56,011 nt of DNA from Candidatus Melainabacteria bacterium (GTDB taxonomy: Bacteria; Cyanobacteriota; Vampirovibrionia; Obscuribacterales; Obscuribacteraceae), in assembly GCA_003151275.1 (NCBI GenBank), contig PLXC01000022.1, positions 1 to 56,011 of the forward strand, in the 5' to 3' direction. Position 1 is the first letter of the stretch. The number at the start of each line of letters is the position of its first letter. Made by a program: the position numbers and the translations under genes. Below are positions 32,698 to 39,768 of the stretch, in pieces. Below the pieces are notes generated by a model. That model was not told the origin of the DNA, made no database searches, and saw nothing but the letters and a program-made list of their open reading frames with translations.

Positions 32698-33990
32698 TCA
32701 AGCAATCAGGAGAGACGCCAGTTGTGTAGTTCTAATCTTCTCAGGAGCTTTACGTGCTTTTGGCAGGAGAGCAAATCCTTCGTTGTCATGAGTTGTCAGC
32801 GGAGTTATTGGCAGTGCGTCTGCGCTCAAATTTTGAAATTCGACACCCTTTACACTGACTACGAGATCCGGCGCAATGGTTGAATTGCTGTCGTGTTGAT
32901 ATGTTTGAATCGATAGATTGCTGCCGAACTGCTTCAGGGCCGATCGCAGATAATTTTCAACTTGCAGGCGTACATTGAGGTAGTCACTTTCTGTTACAGC
33001 ACCATCTTTGAAGGTATTTTTTCGGTTGATATAGACGCAACCAGACACAGGTGATGCGGCAAGGGTCGAACTTGTGTTTAATCGACCCTCCAGGGTTGTC
33101 AAATGATGAGAGCTAGGTTCCCAGCCAAAGCGAAGCTCGGCGACTCTCATGCGCTCATCGTCAGCCCTATTTTGTGCAGCTGCATCGGTCACCGATAGAA
33201 AGCGACCGTTTGCCAGGAGCAAGTTTAGATTGACTGTGTTGGTGCACGCAGTATGTGAAAACGCACTGACAATGGATACGTCTTTCGGGTATTTCCTCAT
33301 CATCTTTGCCAATGCGTCGTCTAATTCGCTCAGAAAGGATTTGAGTGCACCAAATATGGTTAAGTCTGATGCCTGTAAAAAGCCGGTGCCAAGAATATGC
33401 GAAAGCAGATCGAAAATAGTCAAGCGGTACACAAAGCTAGAGAATTTTTCGCGATCAAAAAGTGCTACCGCACAGCTCAATCTGTGACGTTCTAAGGCTA
33501 TGCACTCGTGCACTAAAACAGCATGATTGGATGCGGTTGCATAAGCGTGAGAAGGGTAAGGGCGAGGCAAATATTGGGCGAATATTGGTTCAGTATTCAA
33601 TACTTTGGGGCTGACAAGTTTGTTTGTCGGTAGTGAACCGTCTGACAACCAATAGCGATTTTTACGAGGTTCGACCAGCGGTACATTTATTACAACTGGT
33701 GAAAGGGGTCCACTATCGTCGATCAGGGAAATTGGCGATAGCAAATCGCCCTCACTGAAGACTGCCAATTTGTTCAGTGAATCGATTGGGCGTGAAAAGC
33801 CGGCGCAGCCATTGCCCGACCAACTTACTCCAGTCAGAATCTCGGACCAGACAGGAGTCGAACTATTGAAAAAGCAGCTTAACCCATGCAAAGACATGGA
33901 GCTAAGCTGCTTGCTTGACTTCGGTATTAGTTTTAGAAGCAGTTGGACGTCGCTCTTTGAGAGTCCATCAAGTGCAATCAAGCACTGCAT
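32698..33990 (-). CDS. AlkP-superfamily-fold protein with eroded active site, island 2
   Basis: A 430-residue paralog of the 11442-12749 protein. Conserved landmarks are the first strand CLIALDGLSKSDVQ, the nucleophile loop NSSTPVWSEILTGVSWSGNG (Thr kept here), IFDLLSHILG for the metal-binding D-xxx-H, VSAFSHTACTN where SDHG is expected, LNLLLANGRFL and the late GCVYINRKNTFKDG. The order is that of predicted AlkP-type phosphohydrolases or phosphomutases, but the second metal motif is altered as in the paralog. Its ATG directly abuts the stop of the exported-protein gene (TAAATG), so the two are translationally coupled. The physical coupling suggests that it works with the exported small protein. 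Confidence 0.75.
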   Translation of the reverse strand: MQCLIALDGLSKSDVQLLLKLIPKSSKQLSSMSLHGLSCFFNSSTPVWSEILTGVSWSGNGCAGFSRPIDSLNKLAVFSEGDLLSPISLIDDSGPLSPVVINVPLVEPRKNRYWLSDGSLPTNKLVSPKVLNTEPIFAQYLPRPYPSHAYATASNHAVLVHECIALERHRLSCAVALFDREKFSSFVYRLTIFDLLSHILGTGFLQASDLTIFGALKSFLSELDDALAKMMRKYPKDVSIVSAFSHTACTNTVNLNLLLANGRFLSVTDAAAQNRADDERMRVAELRFGWEPSSHHLTTLEGRLNTSSTLAASPVSGCVYINRKNTFKDGAVTESDYLNVRLQVENYLRSALKQFGSNLSIQTYQHDSNSTIAPDLVVSVKGVEFQNLSADALPITPLTTHDNEGFALLPKARKAPEKIRTTQLASLLIA

Positions 33991-34335
33991 TTAGGTGCAG
34001 ATAGCTGTCGCATCGTTGTTGGACGCACATGGTGAGATCGTTCCAGGGTTGTTCGTGCACTGCACTGAAGGACCGAATGGTAGTGGGAAGGTTTGTACGG
34101 TGTCTGGTCCGGGTCCGCCATTTGTGGTGGCAGTTCCGTTCCCTCCGCATGTTGACGCACCTGCAAACGCTGGGGGAATGAGGAACTTGTCCAGTATTTT
34201 AGGAGCGGCGATGAGCCCTCCTGTTAGTGCTGCACCTTTTACAACGCGTTTAACGAATTCTGCTCTAGTAAATGATGGGTCGCAAGCTTTTTCTGTTGTT
34301 TGCGGAACTTGTGGATTTTTAGATTCTTCGGTCAT
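33991..34335 (-). CDS. Small exported protein with Tat-like leader and Cys/Asn/Thr tail
   Basis: A 114-residue protein whose leader matches that of the 127-residue protein at 10513: KACDPSFTRAEFVKR, then AALTGGLIAAPKILDKFLIP and PPAFAG. The Tat-like pair is weaker here (TRAEF). The mature tail is quite different: short, Cys-, Gly-, Asn- and Thr-containing, with GGNGTATTNGGPGPDTVQTF, CTNNPGTISPCASNNDATAI and Cys as the penultimate residue. Four Cys in the tail could form disulfides after export. A constant leader with a replaced tail is typical of modified or exported peptides and of the substrates of recognition-domain enzymes. It sits between the ATP-grasp and AlkP-fold genes in one operon. 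Product unknown. Confidence 0.75.
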   Translation of the reverse strand: MTEESKNPQVPQTTEKACDPSFTRAEFVKRVVKGAALTGGLIAAPKILDKFLIPPAFAGASTCGGNGTATTNGGPGPDTVQTFPLPFGPSVQCTNNPGTISPCASNNDATAICT

Positions 34336-34474
34336 GATTCATCCTATCTTCTATTGCTTGGCAAGCCGCCTATACCTGAAATTACGAACTCGTTAATTGT
34401 AGTAGTCCTGTTGCATTCATTGCAAGACCTAGTTTCATAGGCGCTGCGTTGAAAAGAGCACATAAGTTTTTAAC

Positions 34475-35467
34475 TTAGGCAGTTATTGGCACTCTGATCA
34501 ATGGAGCTAAATCTCCAATCAGAAGCCTGGCGATAGATCGCGAGATCGGTTGTTTTGTAGTTTGCTCTACCCATAAATATTGTCCACCGCAGTTTATTTC
34601 AAGAAATATGTAGTCTTCGTCATCTGTCAAAACCAAATCGATAGCCCCGTAGTTCAAATCAAGGCTTTTCGTCAGGGCAAAACATTTTTTTGCAATTTCA
34701 TGCGGTAACTCGAATTCATCCATGAGCACTGTGTAATCGTGCCGCCAATCGACCTTGCCAATACCTTCTTGAGAATGAATTCGGGTGCAAAACAATTCTT
34801 CTCCAACGATCGTGACTCGCAAATCAAATGCTTTTTTGATTCGTCTTTGAAACAAATGCGGCGCGTACTCAACTTGGTGTAAGAAGGGTAAGTCTTCTTT
34901 TCGCAAAGTAAGCGTAGGAATGCCGCGAGGCGTTTCGTTATTTGGAACTGCTTGATTACTCAATTCCCCAATCAATTTGTATATGACGTTTCCATCGCAT
35001 GATTCGTAGAACTCTCGAACAAGCTGAGGTTTGTTTGTGACGAGTGTCTCAGGAATTTTTAGTTCAACTTTCTGTGCCTTCTGTAGCTGCCAAAGCTTAT
35101 CTGTGCAAGCTGAATTGGCGGGCGGGTAGTTTACCCAGGTGCAAGTCAGAGATCTGAATACGCCGTCCATTGCGCTACGCGCCTCGTTCTCCACCATACG
35201 GCCGATCCACGGTTCTATAAAACTCGGGGCGCGTATGTTGCCTGGTCTTCGATACCAAATTGATTGATATGCGTTCATGTCCATTTTTTTTTGCTTGGTT
35301 TCCAACACGCATTGCGGTTCTTTGGTGCCTAGCTGATATGAAATTTCGCATGCATCGAAGAAATCGTTTAGCTTGAACAAATCGACTTCCACGTTCATCT
35401 GGCCGAGCAGCTCAACAACTGCCTTTGCGTGTGGATCATCTAAAGAGGAAAGAATGAGAACTTTCAA
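34475..35467 (-). CDS. MvdD/MvdC-like ATP-grasp peptide ligase, island 2
   Basis: A 330-residue paralog of the ATP-grasp protein at 13054. Motifs in order: KVLILSSLDDPHAKAVVELL at the start, QSIWYRRPGNIRAPSF (about residue 69-84), TWVNYPPANSACTDKLWQLQ (about 110-129), ETLVTNKPQLVREFYE, NVIYKLIGELSN, and the metal-binding strand FLEINCGGQYLWVEQTTKQP near 297. This is the microviridin-type ligase family, which activates Asp/Glu side chains as acyl phosphates and joins them to Ser/Thr or Lys. The NP pair near the C-terminus is NC here. It follows precursor B by 33 bases on the same strand. Cytosolic. Confidence 0.85.
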   Translation of the reverse strand: MKVLILSSLDDPHAKAVVELLGQMNVEVDLFKLNDFFDACEISYQLGTKEPQCVLETKQKKMDMNAYQSIWYRRPGNIRAPSFIEPWIGRMVENEARSAMDGVFRSLTCTWVNYPPANSACTDKLWQLQKAQKVELKIPETLVTNKPQLVREFYESCDGNVIYKLIGELSNQAVPNNETPRGIPTLTLRKEDLPFLHQVEYAPHLFQRRIKKAFDLRVTIVGEELFCTRIHSQEGIGKVDWRHDYTVLMDEFELPHEIAKKCFALTKSLDLNYGAIDLVLTDDEDYIFLEINCGGQYLWVEQTTKQPISRSIARLLIGDLAPLIRVPITA

Positions 35468-35500
35468 CGGTTTACACTTCGCGCAAGGTTTTCATTTGAG

Positions 35501-35725
35501 CTACATTGAAAAGGTGTCGATATTTGCCGCATCGCAAACAGGATCTGAGTGAAGCGACCATAGGGGATGCGTTGCACTACTGCCGCCACCAAATTCAATA
35601 TCGCTATTCTCGACTCTGTCTCTAAGCCACCAGCTGCGCAGAAAGAAAGGCAAGCCGCTTGCATGTGCCGCTCTGCGATTGCAGTCAGCGCGAATATTGT
35701 CTTCACTCTGGTCTTCTTGCGACAT
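35501..35725 (-). CDS. Candidate graspetide (microviridin-like) precursor peptide B
   Basis: A 74-residue peptide that heads the second island's minus-strand operon. Its leader motif LPFFLRSWWLRDRVE (about residue 25-39) matches the PFFARFL helix of microviridin precursors (LPFF-x-R is identical in form) and the equivalent block in peptide A at 12823. The C-terminal core HPLWSLHSDPVCDAANIDTF also matches peptide A, with PLWSL, SDP and CD identical. The linker (FGGGSSATH) is Gly/Ser-rich. The acidic N-terminal 20 residues are not conserved. An overlapping frame at 35464-35766 looks non-coding. Annotation programs often miss a gene this short. Confidence 0.75.
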   Translation of the reverse strand: MSQEDQSEDNIRADCNRRAAHASGLPFFLRSWWLRDRVENSDIEFGGGSSATHPLWSLHSDPVCDAANIDTFSM

Positions 35726-35891
35726 GCCTTCAACACTTCTCGAATAAGGTACACAGGAGTATACACTAGGCGAAACTATCTCAGACAGAGCGTTGCGACC
35801 CTCCGAGTGCTGAAACCTTAATGAGTTGAAATGCTACTTATGTTCAGCAAAGTTATCATGATGTTTGCCCAAAGATTCGAAGGAATAGAAC

Positions 35892-36683
35892 GTGACTTTG
35901 GAACTAGATCTGCCTGATTCGCCTCCATCGACCGAACGCCTCTATCAGCTCGGCTCGATTGTTTTTTCTTTAAAAAATTGCGATGCGCAGTTTAAAGATA
36001 ATTTGGACCTGTTGTTGCCTCATTATGGCGGACCGGATGCAGTCCAAAAGTATCACATCGATACAGGTTGCACAAAAAATGTGCTCGATCTCGTGCACCA
36101 TGTGGCTAAACTCCATCACAAAAGTATTTGGATCCAGGCCAGCTGTTTGTCGAGTGCCACTGGCAAGAAAGTGCTACTTGCAGGAAAAATGGGCAGTGGC
36201 AAAAGTCTTACGGCTCTGGCTCTCCGTGAGATCAAAGGGTTCAAAGTTCTGTCTGAAAATTTGGTGTTTGTCGACTGCGAAAAGAAGAAATTAGTGAGCT
36301 TTTCGGCACCGTTTGCAGTAGACGAAAAGGCCATTTTAATTCTTGAGCCTCTCGTAAATCAGCTGCCCGAGCCTCGTCTGATAGTCGAATGGAGAAAGGA
36401 CAGAGTCTGGATCCCCGTTGACTCGTCTGGGATTGAGACTTACGAAGATGCTGACTTCGCTCTTGCAGTTTGGCTCAGCGATGTCGACGACCTCAAGCAG
36501 TTGACACTGGGCGAATGCACCCTGACGGAGTTTGTTCGAAGCATAATGACAGTTTCAAATGCTTTGAGAATGCCTGGTTCGACAGATCTTCTCTACGAAT
36601 CATTGGCAAGTGCAAAAATTGTCACCATATCTGGTGGCTCATTGCGTGATCGTGCCAACGCTATTTATGACCTGGCTGGTTGA
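35892..36683 (+). CDS. HprK-related kinase with altered acidic motif, island 2
   Basis: A 263-residue HprK-related protein with P-loop VLLAGKMGSGKSLTALAL (about residue 94-111). The strand that carries the acidic pair in its paralogs reads FKVLSENLVFVD, so Asp is replaced by Asn. In HPr kinase/phosphorylase this Asp pair takes part in catalysis and metal binding, so this copy may be impaired or may bind rather than phosphorylate. The GTG start at 35892 has AAGGA eight bases upstream. It is divergent from precursor B across 166 bases and converges with the nucleotidyltransferase gene at 36708. Confidence 0.8.
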   Translation: MTLELDLPDSPPSTERLYQLGSIVFSLKNCDAQFKDNLDLLLPHYGGPDAVQKYHIDTGCTKNVLDLVHHVAKLHHKSIWIQASCLSSATGKKVLLAGKMGSGKSLTALALREIKGFKVLSENLVFVDCEKKKLVSFSAPFAVDEKAILILEPLVNQLPEPRLIVEWRKDRVWIPVDSSGIETYEDADFALAVWLSDVDDLKQLTLGECTLTEFVRSIMTVSNALRMPGSTDLLYESLASAKIVTISGGSLRDRANAIYDLAG

Positions 36684-36707
36684 AATTCTTAGAATTAAAA
36701 CTCCAAG

Positions 36708-38081
36708 TCAAAACTCTATTTCTGCAGACCACCAGTTCTTTCCGACCGTCCTTCTGACTAATCCGGCGGGCAAGATTAAAATGCACCAGTGTCTAAGCAA
36801 CAGCTTGATACAGTTTTTCTGAGGCTTTCCATTGTCGCCAGAATAATATTCTCTCAAAAAGACTTGTGATGGAAAGATAGATCGCAAAAGAATTGACAAT
36901 TTTCGGCGTCTGTCTGATGAAGAAAATATATTGAGAATCATCATCGGCAAGCTTGTTGAATTCCAGACGAATGCGGGACTTACGGTACAACTGAGCAATG
37001 GCGATAATATGAAATCATTGGGAGCCAAGGCAGAAAGCACATGTTGAGGCACTTCTGTACTTAATCGATCCTTCGCTATAGATAAACCTAGGTAAGCGGT
37101 AACGGCGATAGATTCATTTTTGCAACTGCAAATGAAGTTCTTCCAGGAATTAGGGTCTTTGTTCATTACAGCCACCAGAAGATGAATGTCGTAGGCACTT
37201 TTCCAGCTGGTAAAACGGTCTTTGGAAAAATTACACAAGAGAATCATCAAATGATCTGAGTTGTTTGGTGCCAGGTATATCGAAGTAAGGCAGGTGCTCG
37301 TTTGTGCGTCGACAAACATTCTTTCGAATTCGACTGCTTGTATACCCCGATCGAAGGGACCTACTTTTATGTCGACAGTCAAGCCATCTTTCCTGCTCAG
37401 TGTTATTGGCGAGTTTGGAACCCACTCAGCCAGAGGTGCCAGGAAAAGATCAACCGGTTTACGCACCGGTCCGGCACCTAGTTGATGGCAATATTCAGGC
37501 GACGCAAATGACCGGAAACCAGCTTGCATCAAGCTTTCAATGAACAAACCGACGCGACTCGGTTTTACGACAACGTCTAGATCTCCATAGGGTCGAAAAT
37601 AGGCTGGTGAGTAGATGCGACGAGATAGTTCAGCGCCCTTAATCCAAAGTGCAAAATTGTGATGGTCTTTAACGATTTCTAGGACTTTTGCAAAGCGTTG
37701 ATCGAGATGGAAGTGGCTAATTGCGCCGGTTTTTGCCAACACTTTTATTTGCTCTATTGTCGACGTTGTAACATTGTTACTGGGTGCAAGAAAATATTTG
37801 GTCAGTTCTAAATCGATAATGCGCTCGTAAACTAAACTCGCGAAATTATTTGCCTGAATTAAATTATTTAATTCTGTTAAGAGTTCTTTCTGAGTTGTGT
37901 TTGAGAGTTGCTTCTCGGCTGCTGCTCTGTCGGCACGCAATATTGCAGCGAAGGCTTGCTCGGCAGGTTCCAATTGTGCGAGTGACTTTATGCGACTGAG
38001 GTCTTTCGAGAAACCGAGGGAGCGTATCCAAAATTGATCGATTTTCGGAGTTGCTCTCTTAATAGCGTCGCTGTTAGGCAT
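36708..38081 (-). CDS. Nucleotidyltransferase-fold protein (NTP_transf_5-like), island 2
   Basis: A 457-residue paralog of the 7269 protein. The catalytic block is YFRPYGDLDVVVKPSRVGLF (about residue 166-185), with the GD-x-D metal pair. The third acidic position is in LTVDIKVGPFDRGIQAVEFE, and HQLGAGPVRKPVDLFLAP, HFDL- and WKSAYDIHLL-type segments are shared with the paralog (NQLGVGPVASVDDLFLAP there). The C-terminus ends in a hydrophobic basic segment (LVRRTVGKNWW) that is also conserved (VVRRTFGRLIW). It is flanked by HprK-related kinases on the opposite strand. The likely role is transfer of a nucleotide or sugar unit to a kinase-modified product, by analogy with other kinase/transferase peptide loci. 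Confidence 0.8.
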   Translation of the reverse strand: MPNSDAIKRATPKIDQFWIRSLGFSKDLSRIKSLAQLEPAEQAFAAILRADRAAAEKQLSNTTQKELLTELNNLIQANNFASLVYERIIDLELTKYFLAPSNNVTTSTIEQIKVLAKTGAISHFHLDQRFAKVLEIVKDHHNFALWIKGAELSRRIYSPAYFRPYGDLDVVVKPSRVGLFIESLMQAGFRSFASPEYCHQLGAGPVRKPVDLFLAPLAEWVPNSPITLSRKDGLTVDIKVGPFDRGIQAVEFERMFVDAQTSTCLTSIYLAPNNSDHLMILLCNFSKDRFTSWKSAYDIHLLVAVMNKDPNSWKNFICSCKNESIAVTAYLGLSIAKDRLSTEVPQHVLSALAPNDFILSPLLSCTVSPAFVWNSTSLPMMILNIFSSSDRRRKLSILLRSIFPSQVFLREYYSGDNGKPQKNCIKLLLRHWCILILPAGLVRRTVGKNWWSAEIEF

Positions 38082-38133
38082 ATTCCTTGACTTCTAAAAG
38101 AAACCACCATACCATTTCGCTTTTAAATTGAGC

Positions 38134-38895
38134 ATGATAACTCCAGAACAACAAGCTACCAAATGCCCCTTCCAACTTGGTCGATTGGCTTTTGACGTCG
38201 TAAATTGTGAAGAAGAGCTTGGGCGAGAACTTGCTATGTTCTTACCTCGAAGCTCTGCGGCAAGTGCTGACCTGATTGTCGATGCGCAGTCGAGCGGTCT
38301 AAACAGCGTGCTTGATGTTCTCAACTATGTGTACAAACAACACACTGGTGTTATGTGGCTGGGCGGCGCTTCAGTCGTCACTCCGAATGGAAAAAAGGTT
38401 TTGCTCTTCGGCCGTGGACACAACGGTAAATCAACGACAATGTTGGCTTTAGCGTTCGGTTACAACTGGAAAGTTGTTTCCGAAGACATAACATTGATTG
38501 ACATGGAGTCTGATGAAATTTTGAATTTTGCAGCACCATTTGCGGTGAGAATCAAAACGCTTGATTTATTGAGCGAGCTAATCCCACCGGAAATAATCAG
38601 TGAAACGGGTGATAATCAGTGGATTGCGCTGGGTCCTCACAACTACGGAAGAAATATCACAGCGCTGTTCGACATTGTTATATATTTTGATGCTAATTTG
38701 AACTTCGATAGTCTACGATGTACGCAAATGTCTGGAGTTGATTGTCTGAAAGCGCTGCTGCCGTCATCTAACTTGATGAAGATTCCCGGAGCAATGAGTA
38801 AAATCGAACAGTATTTGGGTGAAGCGGCATTCTATCAATTTTCCGCTGGTACTGTGCAAGAACGCGTTCAAGCATTGATTGAATTGGTCCAGTAA
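38134..38895 (+). CDS. HprK-related kinase, island 2 copy 2
   Basis: A 253-residue HprK-related kinase: a short N-terminal region (QLGRLAFDVVNCEEELGREL), P-loop VLLFGRGHNGKSTTMLALAF (about residue 86-105) and acidic strand WKVVSEDITLIDMESDEILN. The P-loop is GRGHNGKST, so the second Gly of the usual GxxGxGK spacing is Asn. FAAPFAVRIKTLDLL resembles the same stretch in its paralogs (FGAPFSLKIGTAALL at 38921). I use ATG at 38134; a TTG six bases earlier is in frame. It is divergent from the nucleotidyltransferase gene by 52 bases and 25 bases before the next kinase gene, so the two kinases are likely co-transcribed. Confidence 0.82.
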   Translation: MITPEQQATKCPFQLGRLAFDVVNCEEELGRELAMFLPRSSAASADLIVDAQSSGLNSVLDVLNYVYKQHTGVMWLGGASVVTPNGKKVLLFGRGHNGKSTTMLALAFGYNWKVVSEDITLIDMESDEILNFAAPFAVRIKTLDLLSELIPPEIISETGDNQWIALGPHNYGRNITALFDIVIYFDANLNFDSLRCTQMSGVDCLKALLPSSNLMKIPGAMSKIEQYLGEAAFYQFSAGTVQERVQALIELVQ

Positions 38896-38920
38896 GTAGC
38901 ACCCATGTTAGAGACGTGTA

Positions 38921-39646
38921 ATGTCGGTTTATAGATTGGGTCGAATCGCCTTTTCTCTCGAAGATGCAAGTGCAGATTTCCTCGAGGATCTCGATGCATT
39001 ACTACCTAAGTATTCTGTCGAAAGTAACGAAAAAGTAGAGAGCATTCCAGCGGTCACAGATTTTAGAAGTTTGCAGAATTACATATTTAAGCGGCATGAT
39101 GGTTGCCTATGGCTGGATGCGGCTCTTTTAATCACGCCTCAGGGCAAAAACGTGCTGATCGTTGGTAAATCGGGCGCCGGCAAGAGCACGACAGCGATGG
39201 CTCTTGCCCTTGCTTATGATTGGAAAATCGCCTCAGAAGACATCCTTCTTATCGACACACTGACGAACAAAGCTTTGACTTTTGGCGCACCTTTTTCACT
39301 AAAAATAGGCACAGCTGCTTTGCTGCAAAAAACTGTGAATATAACTCCGCAACCGATCCTAAAAAACGAATGGTTCCCTTTAGGAAAAATGGTGGCGCCA
39401 TGGACCACTGACGCGCATTTCGATTTTTCATTTGTATTCGTTGCGACAAATTTCTCTGCAGCTCTAAACGTTAAAGAAATTACAACTGGCGACTTCTTGC
39501 GTGCTGTAATGCCGGTTTCTAACGTTTTGCGCACCCCCGGTTACAGTGACAAGCTTCTTGAATATATAAGCCCGGGGCGGTGTTTCGACGTCGTAAATGG
39601 CACTCTTCGAGAACGGCTGGACTTGATATTGCGGCTTTGTGGCTAG
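38921..39646 (+). CDS. HprK-related kinase, island 2 copy 3
   Basis: A 241-residue HprK-related kinase with the cleanest P-loop of the set, VLIVGKSGAGKSTTAMALAL (about residue 85-104), and an intact acidic strand WKIASEDILLIDTLTNKALT. The N-terminus MSVYRLGRIAFSLEDASADF aligns with copy 2 and with the island 1 kinase (YRLGEFCFQL). Three kinase paralogs in one island, against one in the first, suggests duplication with specialisation. It is the last clear island gene; the Wzc-like gene starts about 120 bases downstream on the same strand and may share its transcript. Confidence 0.83.
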   Translation: MSVYRLGRIAFSLEDASADFLEDLDALLPKYSVESNEKVESIPAVTDFRSLQNYIFKRHDGCLWLDAALLITPQGKNVLIVGKSGAGKSTTAMALALAYDWKIASEDILLIDTLTNKALTFGAPFSLKIGTAALLQKTVNITPQPILKNEWFPLGKMVAPWTTDAHFDFSFVFVATNFSAALNVKEITTGDFLRAVMPVSNVLRTPGYSDKLLEYISPGRCFDVVNGTLRERLDLILRLCG

Positions 39647-39768
39647 AATCGGCCCGTCAAAAAAGGGCGATTAGATGGGCACCTGAGCTCGGCTTCACCT
39701 ACTGGCAATTGCCATCACGGTATACTCTGACAATCAAATTTTTACGTATCGGGCGGGATTTAGCGCTT

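Noticed and set aside
35464..35766. 100-codon minus frame overlapping precursor B
   Set aside because: The other frame carries the leader and core blocks conserved with peptide A; this one shares nothing with island 1.
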